Shown: positions 25,200 to 34,393 of the stretch, in pieces
How the letters are laid out: the number at the start of each line of letters is the position of its first letter
How positions within the stretch are numbered: the first letter of the stretch is position 1
Origin: Gloeocapsa sp. UFS-A4-WI-NPMV-4B04
Lineage (GTDB): Bacteria; Cyanobacteriota; Cyanobacteriia; Cyanobacteriales; Chroococcidiopsidaceae
Direction: 5' to 3'
Length of the DNA: 34,518 nucleotides
NCBI GenBank assembly: GCA_019359535.1
Contig: JAHHHE010000038.1
Coordinates: 1-34,518, forward strand
Notes under the pieces: model-generated
Seen by the model: only the letters and a program-made list of their open reading frames with translations
Told to the model about the DNA's origin: nothing
Databases searched by the model: none
Position numbers and translations under genes: made by a program

Positions 25200-25523
25200 T
25201 TAAGGCTGCTTTTCTAATTCAGATTTCATGCGTTGCAAAGTAAAGTTCATTTGGTCAAACATTTGCTGCGGGGTGACACCAAACTGATTTAGCTGCGTTT
25301 TAAGCTGTTCTACGGTCATTTGAGCCATGAAGTCTTCTGATAGCTCAAACCGCTTCATAAAAATGCGGTAGCGCTCCATCATCGCTTCCATCTGGTCAAT
25401 AAACAGTTTTTTACCTTCGCGGTCAAACTTGCCGTAGTTATTTCCTAGCTGAACTAAGGCTTGATACTCTTCAAACAGATGTTTTGCTTCTTGCTGAACT
25501 ATCTCAGAGTCAAAAAATCCCAT
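25200..25523 (-). CDS. DUF1825 family protein
   Basis: A 107-aa helical soluble protein found almost only in cyanobacteria. Recognisable blocks are MGFFDSEIVQQEAKHLFEEYQ at the start (family start MGFFDSEIVQ), YGKFDREGKKLFIDQME, MMERYRIFMKRFELSEDF and the ending QLNQFGVTPQQMFDQM. Length is normal. Function is unknown; the heptad-like leucine pattern suggests a helical bundle or coiled coil. It converges with the PBP gene. Confidence 0.9.
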   Translation of the reverse strand: MGFFDSEIVQQEAKHLFEEYQALVQLGNNYGKFDREGKKLFIDQMEAMMERYRIFMKRFELSEDFMAQMTVEQLKTQLNQFGVTPQQMFDQMNFTLQRMKSELEKQP

Positions 25524-25917
25524 AGCACTTTTGTTTACCTAAGTAGTGAAACTCAGGAGTTATTACTGTTACATCTGGTATTATTCTAATCTAGAGCCAA
25601 GGTTTCAATATAATTAGAGTTTTATCGAGATTTCTGCACTTGACTTAAAAGCGAGTTTGTGATATACGTTCGACTTAGGAGCAAGTTGGAAATACTTGAA
25701 TGCGATCAAGAAAATTTTGATTGCTTGATTTGCTGTAGCGATCGCTCCTTCGCGCTTGAGAAGATAATGCACGTTGCGGCTAATTGTGTAAGGAAATCAA
25801 TATTATAAAAGAGTGCAGCAACTTAGCGTATTAATTGGTATTTAGGCGCTTGGTAGGTGAACTGAAAACAAAATTTCAAAACTTCGTAAGTGTGGCTAGG
25901 GTGGAGTTGTCCTGACT
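25524..25917. other. Intergenic region, promoters only inferred
   Basis: About 390 bases between the divergent DUF1825 and TM2 genes. It contains one HIP1 site (AGCGATCGCT near 25738) and AT-rich tracts. I see no ORF, RNA gene or long repeat. Confidence 0.5.
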
Positions 25918-26313
25918 ATGTTAAATAAGCACAAAAGTCGAAAAGTTGCCGCAATTATAGCTTTTACAGGAACTTTAAGCCCGATCTCTGGATTACATAA
26001 GTTTTATCTGGGACAGCCTGTGTGGGGACTGCTGTATTTGCTGCTATCGTGGACTCCCATTCCGCGTGTAGCCAGTGCTATTGATGCTATTTGGTACTTG
26101 TTCCAAAATGAAGATGAATTTGACTACAATTTTAATTCCAATCTAGAACTGGTAAGCGCACCACCACCACCAAAACCAAAAATTGTTGAGCAAACTAATG
26201 TAAATGCGATCGCCGATGCACTGCGCCAACTCGATCGCCTCCGCCAAGATGGGCTAATCTCGGAGTATGAATTTGAGCAAAAACGCCGCCAACTAATAAA
26301 TCGAATAAGTTAA
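25918..26313 (+). CDS. TM2-domain protein with C-terminal SHOCT motif
   Basis: A 131-aa membrane protein. Two hydrophobic segments, about 9-27 and 35-63, are joined by SGLHKFYLGQPVWG, which matches the TM2 family pattern (a His/Arg-rich, Phe-Tyr-Leu-Gly turn). A Pro-rich linker (SAPPPPKPK, 80-88) leads to residues about 96-130 with LRQLDRLRQDGLISEYEFEQKR, a SHOCT (short C-terminal) motif read as ALRQLDRLRQDG and LISEYEFEQKRRQLI. SHOCT motifs are thought to mediate oligomerisation. Function is unknown. Confidence 0.88.
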   Translation: MLNKHKSRKVAAIIAFTGTLSPISGLHKFYLGQPVWGLLYLLLSWTPIPRVASAIDAIWYLFQNEDEFDYNFNSNLELVSAPPPPKPKIVEQTNVNAIADALRQLDRLRQDGLISEYEFEQKRRQLINRIS

Positions 26314-26320
26314 ATTTAAA

Positions 26321-26402
26321 GGCAAGAGGCTAGAGGCAATAATATCTCCCCTGCACCCCACTCCCCCACTCCTCTGCTAAGAATGCTCCTCTGCTAAGAA
26401 TG
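26321..26402. repeat. Repeat cluster upstream of the ComEA-like gene
   Basis: 26321-26341 reads GGCAAGA, GGCTAGA, GGCAATA. A C-rich stretch follows. CTCCTCTGCTAAGAATG is then duplicated in tandem at 26369-26385 and 26386-26402, seven bases before the next ATG (26410). The 17-bp unit matches the one at 16595-16611 with one change. Confidence 0.88.
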
Positions 26403-26409
26403 CTTCACC

Positions 26410-26949
26410 ATGCAAAACTGGCTACCCTCGAATCGACTGCGACAACTGAATCCACAGTTTCTTGCCATCCGCACTAGGCTACTTAACGATCCCTACTATC
26501 GGCTGGAATCAATGGCAGAAATTACAGTAGCAGCAAAGCTAGGTATTCAGATTGATGTGAATCAAGCTAGTGTAGATGACTGGCTAAGGCTTCCGGGATT
26601 ATCAATTCACCAGGCGCGATCACTTGTTGAACTCTGCCGTTCTGGAGTTCAGTTTTACTGCGTTGAGGACATCGCTGCGGCTTTAAATATGCCACTAGGG
26701 CGACTAAAGCCTTTAGAGCCGATTCTAAAATTTTGTTATTACAACGAATCTACTCCAGAACTTATTAACCCTAATACTGCAACAGTCGAGAAACTAATCC
26801 AAATTCCATCTATTGATTTGGCTCTAGCTAAAACTGTAGTACAAAATCGCATATCAGCTGGGCCGTACCGAAATTTGGTTGACTTCCAAAAGCGGTTATC
26901 ACTATCTGGTCATCTCATTACTCAGCTAATGCACTATCTACGCTTTTAA
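26410..26949 (+). CDS. ComEA-like helix-hairpin-helix protein
   Basis: A 179-aa soluble protein with two related helix-hairpin-helix modules: IDVNQASVDDWLRLPGLSIHQA (about 48-69; core DVNQASVDDWLRLPG) and LINPNTATVEKLIQIPSIDLA (about 117-137; core NPNTATVEKLIQIPS), each followed by a second hairpin (VEDIAAAL, LVDFQKRL). This is the ComEA fold that binds DNA non-specifically. Unlike ComEA proper, no signal peptide or membrane helix is present, so a role as a surface DNA receptor is not supported. It may act on DNA in the cytoplasm. The repeat upstream leaves no Shine-Dalgarno sequence. Confidence 0.82.
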   Translation: MQNWLPSNRLRQLNPQFLAIRTRLLNDPYYRLESMAEITVAAKLGIQIDVNQASVDDWLRLPGLSIHQARSLVELCRSGVQFYCVEDIAAALNMPLGRLKPLEPILKFCYYNESTPELINPNTATVEKLIQIPSIDLALAKTVVQNRISAGPYRNLVDFQKRLSLSGHLITQLMHYLRF

Positions 26950-26953
26950 AGAG

Positions 26954-26967
26954 GGGTTAGGGATTAG
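26954..26967. repeat. GGGTTAG-GGATTAG heptamer pair after the ComEA-like gene
   Basis: Two units of the family found at obgE, starting four bases past the stop codon. Confidence 0.65.
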
Positions 26968-27040
26968 GTTAAAAGCGACCACAGGTCGTTGACTGGTGCT
27001 TAATACAACATTTACCACGTTTAAACCAGCTTATCTAAAT

Positions 27041-27068
27041 CTTCCTCCTGCTCCCTAGCCCCTAATGC
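27041..27068. repeat. Four heptamers overlapping the lepB stop codon
   Basis: Minus strand, from 27068: GCATTAG, GGGCTAG, GGAGCAG, GAGGAAG. The TAG stop of lepB is the end of the second unit, and the last residues of the protein are read from the first two. Confidence 0.7.
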
Positions 27069-27645
27069 CTTGTTCAACAAAACCGAGCCGATTGAGGGGC
27101 CAAAAACGAAACCGAGCGCGACCGATAATATTTTTTCTAGGTAGAAAACCCCAGACGTGGGAATCATTGCTATCGTTGCGATTATCTCCCATCACAAAAA
27201 ATTCACCTTCAGGAACCTGCATTGCTCCCCACTGATAAGCAGGAGCCTCAGCTATGTAGTTTTCCTTCAGTGGTTCACCGTTTAGGTAGACTTGGTGATT
27301 GGCAATAGCAACAATTTGACCAGGCTCACCAATAACGCGCTTGATGAACGCTTGATCTTTGGCATATCCTAAAACTTGCAGTTTCTCCGGTGGCTCAAAA
27401 ACAATAATATCTCCGGTCGTGGGTGGGTGAAAACGATCAGAGATTTTTTCGACAACCAAGCGATCGCCTTTTTCTAAGGTTGGTAGCATCGAATCAGAGG
27501 GAATGTAGCGCGGTTCTGCTACAAACGTTCTAATCAAAAGTGCTAGACACAAGGCGATCAGGATCAGTTGCAGATTTTCCTTCTGAATACGCCATACCCG
27601 TAACCACAAAGGAGCTTCTGTCAATTTTTTTTCTTCCAAAGTCAT
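27055..27645 (-). CDS. lepB: Signal peptidase I
   Basis: It cleaves signal peptides from proteins exported across the plasma or thylakoid membrane. The 196-aa product has one N-terminal membrane anchor (about 24-41). The catalytic Ser is S52 in PSDSMLPTL and the general-base Lys is K102 in AFIKRVIGEPG. The family boxes VMGDNRNDSNDSHVWG and GRARFRFWPLNRLG follow. Length and single anchor fit the cyanobacterial and Gram-positive type. The last residues (after about 192) come from a heptamer repeat. It follows the hybrid kinase gene region on the same strand, with a 43-base gap. Confidence 0.96.
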   Translation of the reverse strand: MTLEEKKLTEAPLWLRVWRIQKENLQLILIALCLALLIRTFVAEPRYIPSDSMLPTLEKGDRLVVEKISDRFHPPTTGDIIVFEPPEKLQVLGYAKDQAFIKRVIGEPGQIVAIANHQVYLNGEPLKENYIAEAPAYQWGAMQVPEGEFFVMGDNRNDSNDSHVWGFLPRKNIIGRARFRFWPLNRLGFVEQGIRG

Positions 27646-27688
27646 ATCAAGTTTTCAGCGCACCTTCAAAAAATTAACACAGGTCGAT

Positions 27689-30600
27689 TCATTTAGTGTT
27701 CAGAACAGAGTTAATAGTTTTTAGTAATTCCTGCGCTGTAAAAGGTTTGGCTAAAAATGCTTTAACTCCAGCCCCCATAGCTGCACTAACTTGATCTCTT
27801 GATGCTAGCCCACTGAGAGCAATAATCTTGACTTGGGGGCTAATTTTTTGCAACGTGGGGATAGTGGTTAGTCCATCCATAGAGGGCATCATCATATCCA
27901 TCAACACAACACTGATTTCATCTTGATGCTGGGCATACACAGCGATCGCCTCAATCCCATCACTAGCTGTAAGCACTCTGTAATCGTAGGTTTCTAGGGA
28001 TGTTTTGGTAACTTCACAAATTGCCGCTTCGTCATCGACAACGAGAATTAATTCTCCACGCCCTATAGGCAATTCCATACTTTCTGTTGGCTGCGTAGTA
28101 GTTCCTGCTGCTGCTGGCAAGTACACCTTAAATTGTGTACCTTTTCCCAACTCACTATAAACATTTACAAAACCGCCGTGACTTTTAATAATTCCAGTTG
28201 TTGTTGAAAGACCAAGCCCTGTACCTTTGCCTTGCTCTTTAGTTGTAAAAAATGGTTCAAAAATTTTATCCAATATTTCAGGTGCAATGCCTGTGCCAGT
28301 ATCCGTAACAGTAATTAAAATGTACGCACCAACAGACGCATTAAGATTCATCCGCGCATAGTTTTGATCAATGAATACGTTTTCGGCAGAAATACTTAAA
28401 GTACCACCACTGGGCATTGCATCACGAGCATTGACGCAAAGATTCATTAACACTTGATGCAGCTGCGTCGCATTTGCGCTGATAGACCAAAGCTCTGGTG
28501 CTAAAGCTGTGTAAAATTCAATTGATTTTGGGAATGTCTGGAGTGCAATCTGTCTGATTTCAAAAATTAGATGCCGAACTTGAATAATCGTGCGCTTGCC
28601 TTCGATTCCGCGCGCAAATGACAGCACTTGCTTAACTAAAGCTCCCCCACGTTTGGCGTTGGTTTCGATTGTTTTAAGTAGCCGTTGACTTTGCTCGTCG
28701 GGCATTTTCATCTGCATTAGTTGAGCAGACATCAAAATTGGAGCTAGAACATTATTCAAATCGTGGGCAATTCCACCTGCGAGTGTACCAATGCTCTCCA
28801 TGCGTTGAGCGCGGAGAAACTGCGATTCCAGTTGTTTCTTTTCGGTAATGTCAGTGTCAACGCTGAGGATTGATTTGCAATTGTGATCGCGATGCCACAG
28901 GCATTGCCCCTCTGGGGCATCGCGTACCAATGTCCAGCGACTTTGAACAATGATGTCTTGCCCAGATTTGGTTATTTTATGCAACTCACCCTGCCATTCA
29001 CCTTGATCTACAACGAGCTTCTTCACTTCAGCAATTTCATGTAAATCATTGTACAAAAACTGATTGGCATTCTTGCCTAAAACTTCTTCTACTTTCCAGC
29101 CATAAATTCGCTCGGCACTTTTATTCCAAAATAAAATTTTGTTTTCTAAATCTCGAACGATAATTGCGTCTGTTGCAACATTGAGTAAAGCGGCTTGTCC
29201 GCGGATTTTCTGCTCTGCGTGCTGGCGATCGCTGATGTCCTCGAAAAGATACAAACGCCCAAAATAACGATCTTGCTCGTCTCGAATTTGCGTAGAAAAC
29301 CGCCGGATGGTGCGACCATCATTAAACAAAATTTCGTCTTCAACAACAACGCGATTTTCTTCACTTTGCAAAGGGTTACAAGATTCAGCAAAAGCTGGAA
29401 TATCTGCTACTCGTGGCAGGCAGCCGGGAATGATATCGTTGTTTTTCAGTTCGCGGCGCTGCATTCGCTCTTCTAGGTGTTGAATGCCCCAAATTTCGCA
29501 GAAGCGATGATTAAAATAAAGAATCTCATCGGTACGGTTGTCGACGACGTAAAACGCCAATGGTGAGGCATTAGCCATCGAACGCAGTAGAGTTTCTCGC
29601 GATCGCAGATTTTCTTCTGCCTGCTTGCGTTGAGTAATATCTGAAAATGAGGCAACTACAGCATAGGGTATTGTTTCTCCTAGCGAACTCAGAGGTTGTG
29701 AATTAATTGAAATCCAAGTCAGTAGATTATCTGGCTTGTAAACTCCCATGATCACGTTTGAGCAGGTTTTTCCTGTACGTAAACTAACCATTGCCGGATG
29801 AGTTTCGCCAGGAAAGGGAGAACCGTCTTCATGAATTGCCCGCCAGCGCGGATCTTGGGATGTCCTTCCCGTCATTTGCTCAATTGAAAGCCCTAGTATG
29901 CGTTCAGCACTAGCATTGCAAGCATGGATACTACCATCAGAATGCTGAAGAACGATGCCTTCTTGCATTGCCGCTACAACAGAACGATATCGTTCCTCAC
30001 TCTCTTTTAGCGCTGCTTCTGCCTGCTTACGCCCAGTGATATCTGTTTGAATGCCGATAAAGTTGAGTAGTTCACCTGTTTCTGAAAACACTGGCGATAT
30101 TTTCAATTCGTTCCAGAAAGGCTGACCATCTTGGCGATAGTTTAGTAGTGTGGCTTTAACTTCTCGTCCTGCAGCAATACCGCTATTAATTTGCGCGATC
30201 GCATTTATATCTGTACCTGAACCTTGCAAAAATCGGCAGTTGCGCCCAATAATTTCTTCTGGCTGATATCCAGTAGTCCGCGAGAAGGCAGGATTTGTAT
30301 AAATTACAGGGTTGTCTGGTTGGTTTGGATCTGTAATCAAAATTCCATCTGAGGCTGAAGCAACAGCACGTGCAAGGCACAGGTTTTCAGTAGCTGCTTT
30401 TTTTAGCGATTCCTCAACTACTTTGTACTGGGTAGTAATCTGAGCAAGTTTAGCTAAATTTCGCCGTAACTCAAGCTGGCTAACTACCTGACGGCTCAAA
30501 GCAAGAAAAGCCTCTATCTGTTCTTCGTTAAGCTGTCGTGGTACATAGTCCACAACACACAGCGTTCCGATCGCGTATCCTTCTGCTGTAATTAATGGTG

Positions 30601-30943
30601 CACCTGCGTAAAATCGGACGTAAGGGTTTTGGGTTACTACCAAATTTTCTCGCGATTCCTGATCCGCCAACGTATCAGGAATAATTACAATATCGCTTTG
30701 CCCAATGGTAATCGGACAGAACCCGGTATCAAGAGGTAATTCATTGGCATCTAAACCCACTTTTGCTTTAAACCACTGACGATTTGCATCAATAAGATTA
30801 ATCAGTGCGATCGGGGTTCCGCAGATATATGATGCTAAACGAGCGAGATCATCAAATGCACTTTCAGCAGCAGTGTCGAGAATTTCATACTGGTTGAGAG
30901 CTTCGAGTCTCGCTGCCTCGTGATTAATCAGTACAGCTTTCAT
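27689..30943 (-). CDS. GAF-LOV-PAS hybrid histidine kinase with C-terminal receiver (probable blue-light sensor)
   Basis: A 1084-aa soluble hybrid kinase. The GAF domain spans about 27-160. The LOV/PAS domain spans about 195-305, with the photoactive motif GRNCRFLQ, cysteine C236, and the flavin-contacting N268, N278 and Q299 (NYRQDG, FWNEL, FIGIQTD) all kept. Three further PAS domains are at about 313-440, 446-576 and 582-703. HisKA has H727 in GIAHDLNN. The ATPase domain has N834/N838, DTGTGI (881-886), FEPFFTTK and GKGTGLGL. The receiver is at about 965-1080, with D1016 and K1066. Blue light should form a Cys-flavin adduct that alters kinase activity, and phosphate may pass to D1016. There is no separate output domain, so an unlinked partner is needed. 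GAGGAG lies seven bases ahead of ATG 30943. Confidence 0.93.
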   Translation of the reverse strand: MKAVLINHEAARLEALNQYEILDTAAESAFDDLARLASYICGTPIALINLIDANRQWFKAKVGLDANELPLDTGFCPITIGQSDIVIIPDTLADQESRENLVVTQNPYVRFYAGAPLITAEGYAIGTLCVVDYVPRQLNEEQIEAFLALSRQVVSQLELRRNLAKLAQITTQYKVVEESLKKAATENLCLARAVASASDGILITDPNQPDNPVIYTNPAFSRTTGYQPEEIIGRNCRFLQGSGTDINAIAQINSGIAAGREVKATLLNYRQDGQPFWNELKISPVFSETGELLNFIGIQTDITGRKQAEAALKESEERYRSVVAAMQEGIVLQHSDGSIHACNASAERILGLSIEQMTGRTSQDPRWRAIHEDGSPFPGETHPAMVSLRTGKTCSNVIMGVYKPDNLLTWISINSQPLSSLGETIPYAVVASFSDITQRKQAEENLRSRETLLRSMANASPLAFYVVDNRTDEILYFNHRFCEIWGIQHLEERMQRRELKNNDIIPGCLPRVADIPAFAESCNPLQSEENRVVVEDEILFNDGRTIRRFSTQIRDEQDRYFGRLYLFEDISDRQHAEQKIRGQAALLNVATDAIIVRDLENKILFWNKSAERIYGWKVEEVLGKNANQFLYNDLHEIAEVKKLVVDQGEWQGELHKITKSGQDIIVQSRWTLVRDAPEGQCLWHRDHNCKSILSVDTDITEKKQLESQFLRAQRMESIGTLAGGIAHDLNNVLAPILMSAQLMQMKMPDEQSQRLLKTIETNAKRGGALVKQVLSFARGIEGKRTIIQVRHLIFEIRQIALQTFPKSIEFYTALAPELWSISANATQLHQVLMNLCVNARDAMPSGGTLSISAENVFIDQNYARMNLNASVGAYILITVTDTGTGIAPEILDKIFEPFFTTKEQGKGTGLGLSTTTGIIKSHGGFVNVYSELGKGTQFKVYLPAAAGTTTQPTESMELPIGRGELILVVDDEAAICEVTKTSLETYDYRVLTASDGIEAIAVYAQHQDEISVVLMDMMMPSMDGLTTIPTLQKISPQVKIIALSGLASRDQVSAAMGAGVKAFLAKPFTAQELLKTINSVLNTK

Positions 30944-31507
30944 CTTATTGCTCCTCTGCTTGGGGGTTCCCGCACTTCGCTCGTGGTTTTTTAGTTCGAT
31001 TTACTCTGTTAGGTAAAGGTTTTGATGACTTAATATCCAATAGTTTATTCTCAGTTTTAAATCTTGTTCGAGTCTTTTATATTCGAGACTTTGACTTTTA
31101 ACCTGAGGATTTGATCTGTAAATTTATCTGTTACTTAAATCAAATTTTCCTACTTTATCTCAAAAATATTACTTTTGGTAGAGCTATAAATGAATATACT
31201 TATGACTATGTTAGTATATTAACTCAATAATTTTAAAATATAAATTTATTTGAATTTAAGTCATTTTTTGTTAAGACTATAAAATTTGGATATTTTATGT
31301 GTTAAAAATTAGCAGAATAGCAAAGTCGTTTAAGACTAAACATTAGACACTACAAAACTTGTAAGCAAGGTCTTGTCAAGGCTGCATTAAAAAACTTCTC
31401 ACTGTGGGTTTACAGCATCAAAGCAGGGTGCTCGCCCTGCTGAGTTTAACTCAACAGGTACGACAAAAAGATAGAAGAATACATTTTCTCAGGCAAACAA
31501 CCTTTTC
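30944..31507. other. AT-rich intergenic region
   Basis: About 560 bases between the TonB receptor stop and the hybrid kinase start, both on the minus strand. It is very AT-rich from 31020 to 31320. Apart from the hairpin at 31422-31441 I see no gene or repeat. The kinase promoter must lie here. Confidence 0.5.
31422..31441 (-). terminator. Weak hairpin after the TonB receptor gene
   Basis: AGCAGGG-TGCTCG-CCCTGCT, a 7-bp GC-rich stem 67 bases past the stop. Only a short TTT follows on the minus strand, so termination is plausible but unproven. Confidence 0.5.
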
Positions 31508-33811
31508 TCAAATATCAGAAGATAGACCGACGCGGAAAGTTAAACCAGGGTGATAAATTCGATTAGCTCTTTCATAACGCACATCTGCCAAGTTTTCTAG
31601 AAAAACTGTCAAGCCTAAGTTTTTAAACAAAGGAATACGTGCAGCTAAATCTAAATTTAGGAAAGATGGCGAGAAATCTGTCGTACTGTCGCCAGGATTG
31701 TTAAAGAAAGCTCTACGTGCGCCACTGTGGTAACTAGCAAACAAATTAACTTGCCATCCTCCAGATTGATAGCCGATACCTAGTTGTCCTACCGAGAATG
31801 GAACTAAGCCTAACTGTAATCCTTTTTCTGGACCTGTCTCGATCCGCGCATCTGTATAAGTATAGTTAAGAAAGGTTGACCACCGAGGACTCATTTGCCA
31901 CTTCAGCGCTGCCTCTAACCCGTTTGTATTTACTAAACCAATATTAGCCCAACGCCCGTCTTGAATTCCCAGGCGATCGCTTAAACTGCTACTAAAGTAA
32001 GTAAACTGTCCTGTCAAACTTCGGGATAAACTAACATCAATTCCAGCCGACCAAGAAGAGCCAGTTTCTGGTTCTAAGTCAGGGTTGGGTAACCAGTTAT
32101 GTACGGCATCAAAGACATACAATTGGTCTAAGCCAGGGTTGCGCTGAACTGAAGCCCAGCTACCACGTAAGGCAACATTTGGGCTAGCGGCCCATCTTAA
32201 GCCAACGCTGGGGTTTAAATAACTGCCAAACTCACTATTAAAGTTTTGTCTTAGTCCGAAATCTGTTTGAAAGCGATCGCTAATTTTCCAGGTATTTAAA
32301 GCGAACAGTGCTGTATGAAACCTATCTCTATTTTCACTTTCATTTAAAGCGATCAGATTGGGCGCTGTACTCAAAACATCACCATTTAAGTCGCTGTTTT
32401 GCAGATCAAAACCCCAACGCAGATTATTGGTAGAAGTTAGCTGCCAATCGTGTTCTACTCTAGCGTTGAGTGCTTGTGAATTAAGTGTGCCTGTGCGGAA
32501 AAAGACATTTTGAGTTGGACCATAAGTATTGAAGTAATCTTGATTGTACGAAAATGTAGTATTAAGAATAGAGTCTTCGCCACCACCAAGCAAAGTTCTC
32601 CAAGATAGACCAACATTAAGTACATCGTGGTCTAATCGGTCTCTTTGTAGAGGGAAACCAAAATAAAGTAGACCCCGACGACTGCTAATTTTATAAGCAT
32701 CAAAGCTTAGGGTATTTCTGGAATTTAAATCGAGAGTAGCACTGCCATAATAGTTGCTGGTAGCAGTGTCTCCATTAAACAAAAAGCCTTCTGCGTCACG
32801 ATTTGCTGCACCTAGAGGAACTCGATAACGATTTTCTGCTGAATACTCTTCATAGCCAATGTTTAACTTTAAAGAGCCGAAACTGCCACCATAGCTACCT
32901 CGATAGTTAGACTGATCGTAAGAACCAAATTCAGCTAAACCATTAAATCTCGGAATTTGATTACCTTGTTTGGTAATTACATTAACAACTCCTCCAAACG
33001 CTTCTGAACCATACAAAGTTGAACTTGTGCCGCTAGATAATTCAACTGATTCAATAGCATCTACAGGAATACTATTTAAGTCAGTAGCTCCATGATAAGT
33101 ATTGATATTAGTGTTAATGGGTCTACCATTGAGTAGGTATACAGTCTGATTAATTGACTGTCCCCGAAAAAATGTACCTGTGTGAATATCTGCCCCAAAC
33201 CCAACATCATTGATCGCAAATCCAGGTAATCCTCTCAATATTTCCGCTAGACTATTAGGATTTTGCTGTTGGATTTCTTCTTCAGTAATTTCGTATACGG
33301 GCGAAGATGTCGGAGTAAAAGGATCTCTCGCTCCCTCTACATCAAGCAGAATTTCGGAATCGTCCGTAACAGAGGGTTCAGTTTCGTCTGGAGAAGAATT
33401 TGATTCAACTTCCTCCTCATCTACCCCGTTGATTTCAGAGGGGCTAACTTCTATTGAGGGAGATTGTTGAGTTAGTAAATCAGCACTGGTGTAGGGAAGT
33501 TCTATGTCGTTGAGTTGAGTAATATTAGCATCTTCCCCGTCTGGTTGGGGCGGCTTACCTTCAGTTTGAACTGGGCTTACGCTAGGTTTTGATCTCAACT
33601 TTTGAATTAGTGACTGATTACTGGTGTAGACAAGCTGTGCTTTACTGGGCTGATCTGAATTTTTTGTTGTGGGATTAAGTAGCAATAGCAATGCTGGATT
33701 GCTGGTACTCGAAATTTCATTGTCTAAACGAGAATTTGGCTCGGCGATCGCGACTGGTACAAAACCCCAGCTAAGTAAGGTAATGCTATGCAAAATAAAA
33801 TGTAATTTCAT
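31508..33811 (-). CDS. TonB-dependent outer-membrane receptor
   Basis: A 767-aa outer-membrane transporter. The signal peptide covers about 1-23 (cleavage after AIA). An unusual acidic, Ser/Pro/Glu-rich extension follows, about 24-155. The plug is at about 160-285, with SLAEILRGLPGF, FFRGQSINQTVYLLNGRP and the LYGSEAFGGVVNVITK block typical of BtuB/siderophore receptors. A 22-strand-type barrel runs from about 290 to the end, rich in alternating aromatic strands. The last residues are FRVGLSSDI rather than a terminal Phe. The ligand is not evident: ferric siderophores or cobalamin are the common choices. No AMIN domain is seen. exbD lies upstream on the same strand, consistent with shared energisation. 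Confidence 0.9.
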   Translation of the reverse strand: MKLHFILHSITLLSWGFVPVAIAEPNSRLDNEISSTSNPALLLLLNPTTKNSDQPSKAQLVYTSNQSLIQKLRSKPSVSPVQTEGKPPQPDGEDANITQLNDIELPYTSADLLTQQSPSIEVSPSEINGVDEEEVESNSSPDETEPSVTDDSEILLDVEGARDPFTPTSSPVYEITEEEIQQQNPNSLAEILRGLPGFAINDVGFGADIHTGTFFRGQSINQTVYLLNGRPINTNINTYHGATDLNSIPVDAIESVELSSGTSSTLYGSEAFGGVVNVITKQGNQIPRFNGLAEFGSYDQSNYRGSYGGSFGSLKLNIGYEEYSAENRYRVPLGAANRDAEGFLFNGDTATSNYYGSATLDLNSRNTLSFDAYKISSRRGLLYFGFPLQRDRLDHDVLNVGLSWRTLLGGGEDSILNTTFSYNQDYFNTYGPTQNVFFRTGTLNSQALNARVEHDWQLTSTNNLRWGFDLQNSDLNGDVLSTAPNLIALNESENRDRFHTALFALNTWKISDRFQTDFGLRQNFNSEFGSYLNPSVGLRWAASPNVALRGSWASVQRNPGLDQLYVFDAVHNWLPNPDLEPETGSSWSAGIDVSLSRSLTGQFTYFSSSLSDRLGIQDGRWANIGLVNTNGLEAALKWQMSPRWSTFLNYTYTDARIETGPEKGLQLGLVPFSVGQLGIGYQSGGWQVNLFASYHSGARRAFFNNPGDSTTDFSPSFLNLDLAARIPLFKNLGLTVFLENLADVRYERANRIYHPGLTFRVGLSSDI

Positions 33812-34393
33812 GTTTATTTATTAAAGAGGGACTACTAGAAAACACAGCAAATAATAGTTACTTCAGTAGAAACTAACGACCAAACTAAAGGAGTGAATGT
33901 AAACAGCAAAACAATAAATTTATCAACTCATAAAATTTTAAGAAGTAGTTATTTTGACCTCAAAGAAACAGGCGAATATTAGGAAGTATCAAAAACTATT
34001 ACAATTCAACACAGCAAAGCTAGGGCATTACTCTATCTATTTTCAGAGAGTGCCTTGAAGTTAAAAAATTAAATTTTTGGAATACTATTTGCTTGTCATG
34101 ACGATGTAATTGTGGTAGTTATGTGATGAGAACACGCGCAATGATATTTCATATCTTCAGTTAACTAAATAACAATCTTTATTAGATTAAATGTAGTACC
34201 TGTCAATAGTCAAAAGACAGGCTGTCAAACTTAATTATTAAAATTTAATTTAGTGTTGAATAAAATTACTTAGTAGTGAAGAATTTGTTGTTAATAATTG
34301 TGCAGTAAACAAGTTGATCTAATCAGCTTTCATAGGTAATGGCGCATTCTGAAAATGGATAATGGATAGCAATTAGTATTGAATCAGCAATGG
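33812..34393. other. AT-rich intergenic region between exbD and the TonB receptor
   Basis: About 580 bases, strongly AT-rich. It should contain the receptor promoter. I could not find a convincing Fur box, nor the conserved B12 box of a cobalamin riboswitch. No ORF is credible. Confidence 0.5.

Noticed and set aside
31422..31441. Strong intrinsic terminator
   Set aside because: The stem is GC-rich, but no proper U-run follows on the minus strand, so it is listed only as a weak hairpin.
33812..34393. Cobalamin riboswitch or Fur box upstream of the TonB receptor
   Set aside because: I looked for the B12 box (GCCACTG) and for a Fur-like inverted repeat and found neither convincingly.
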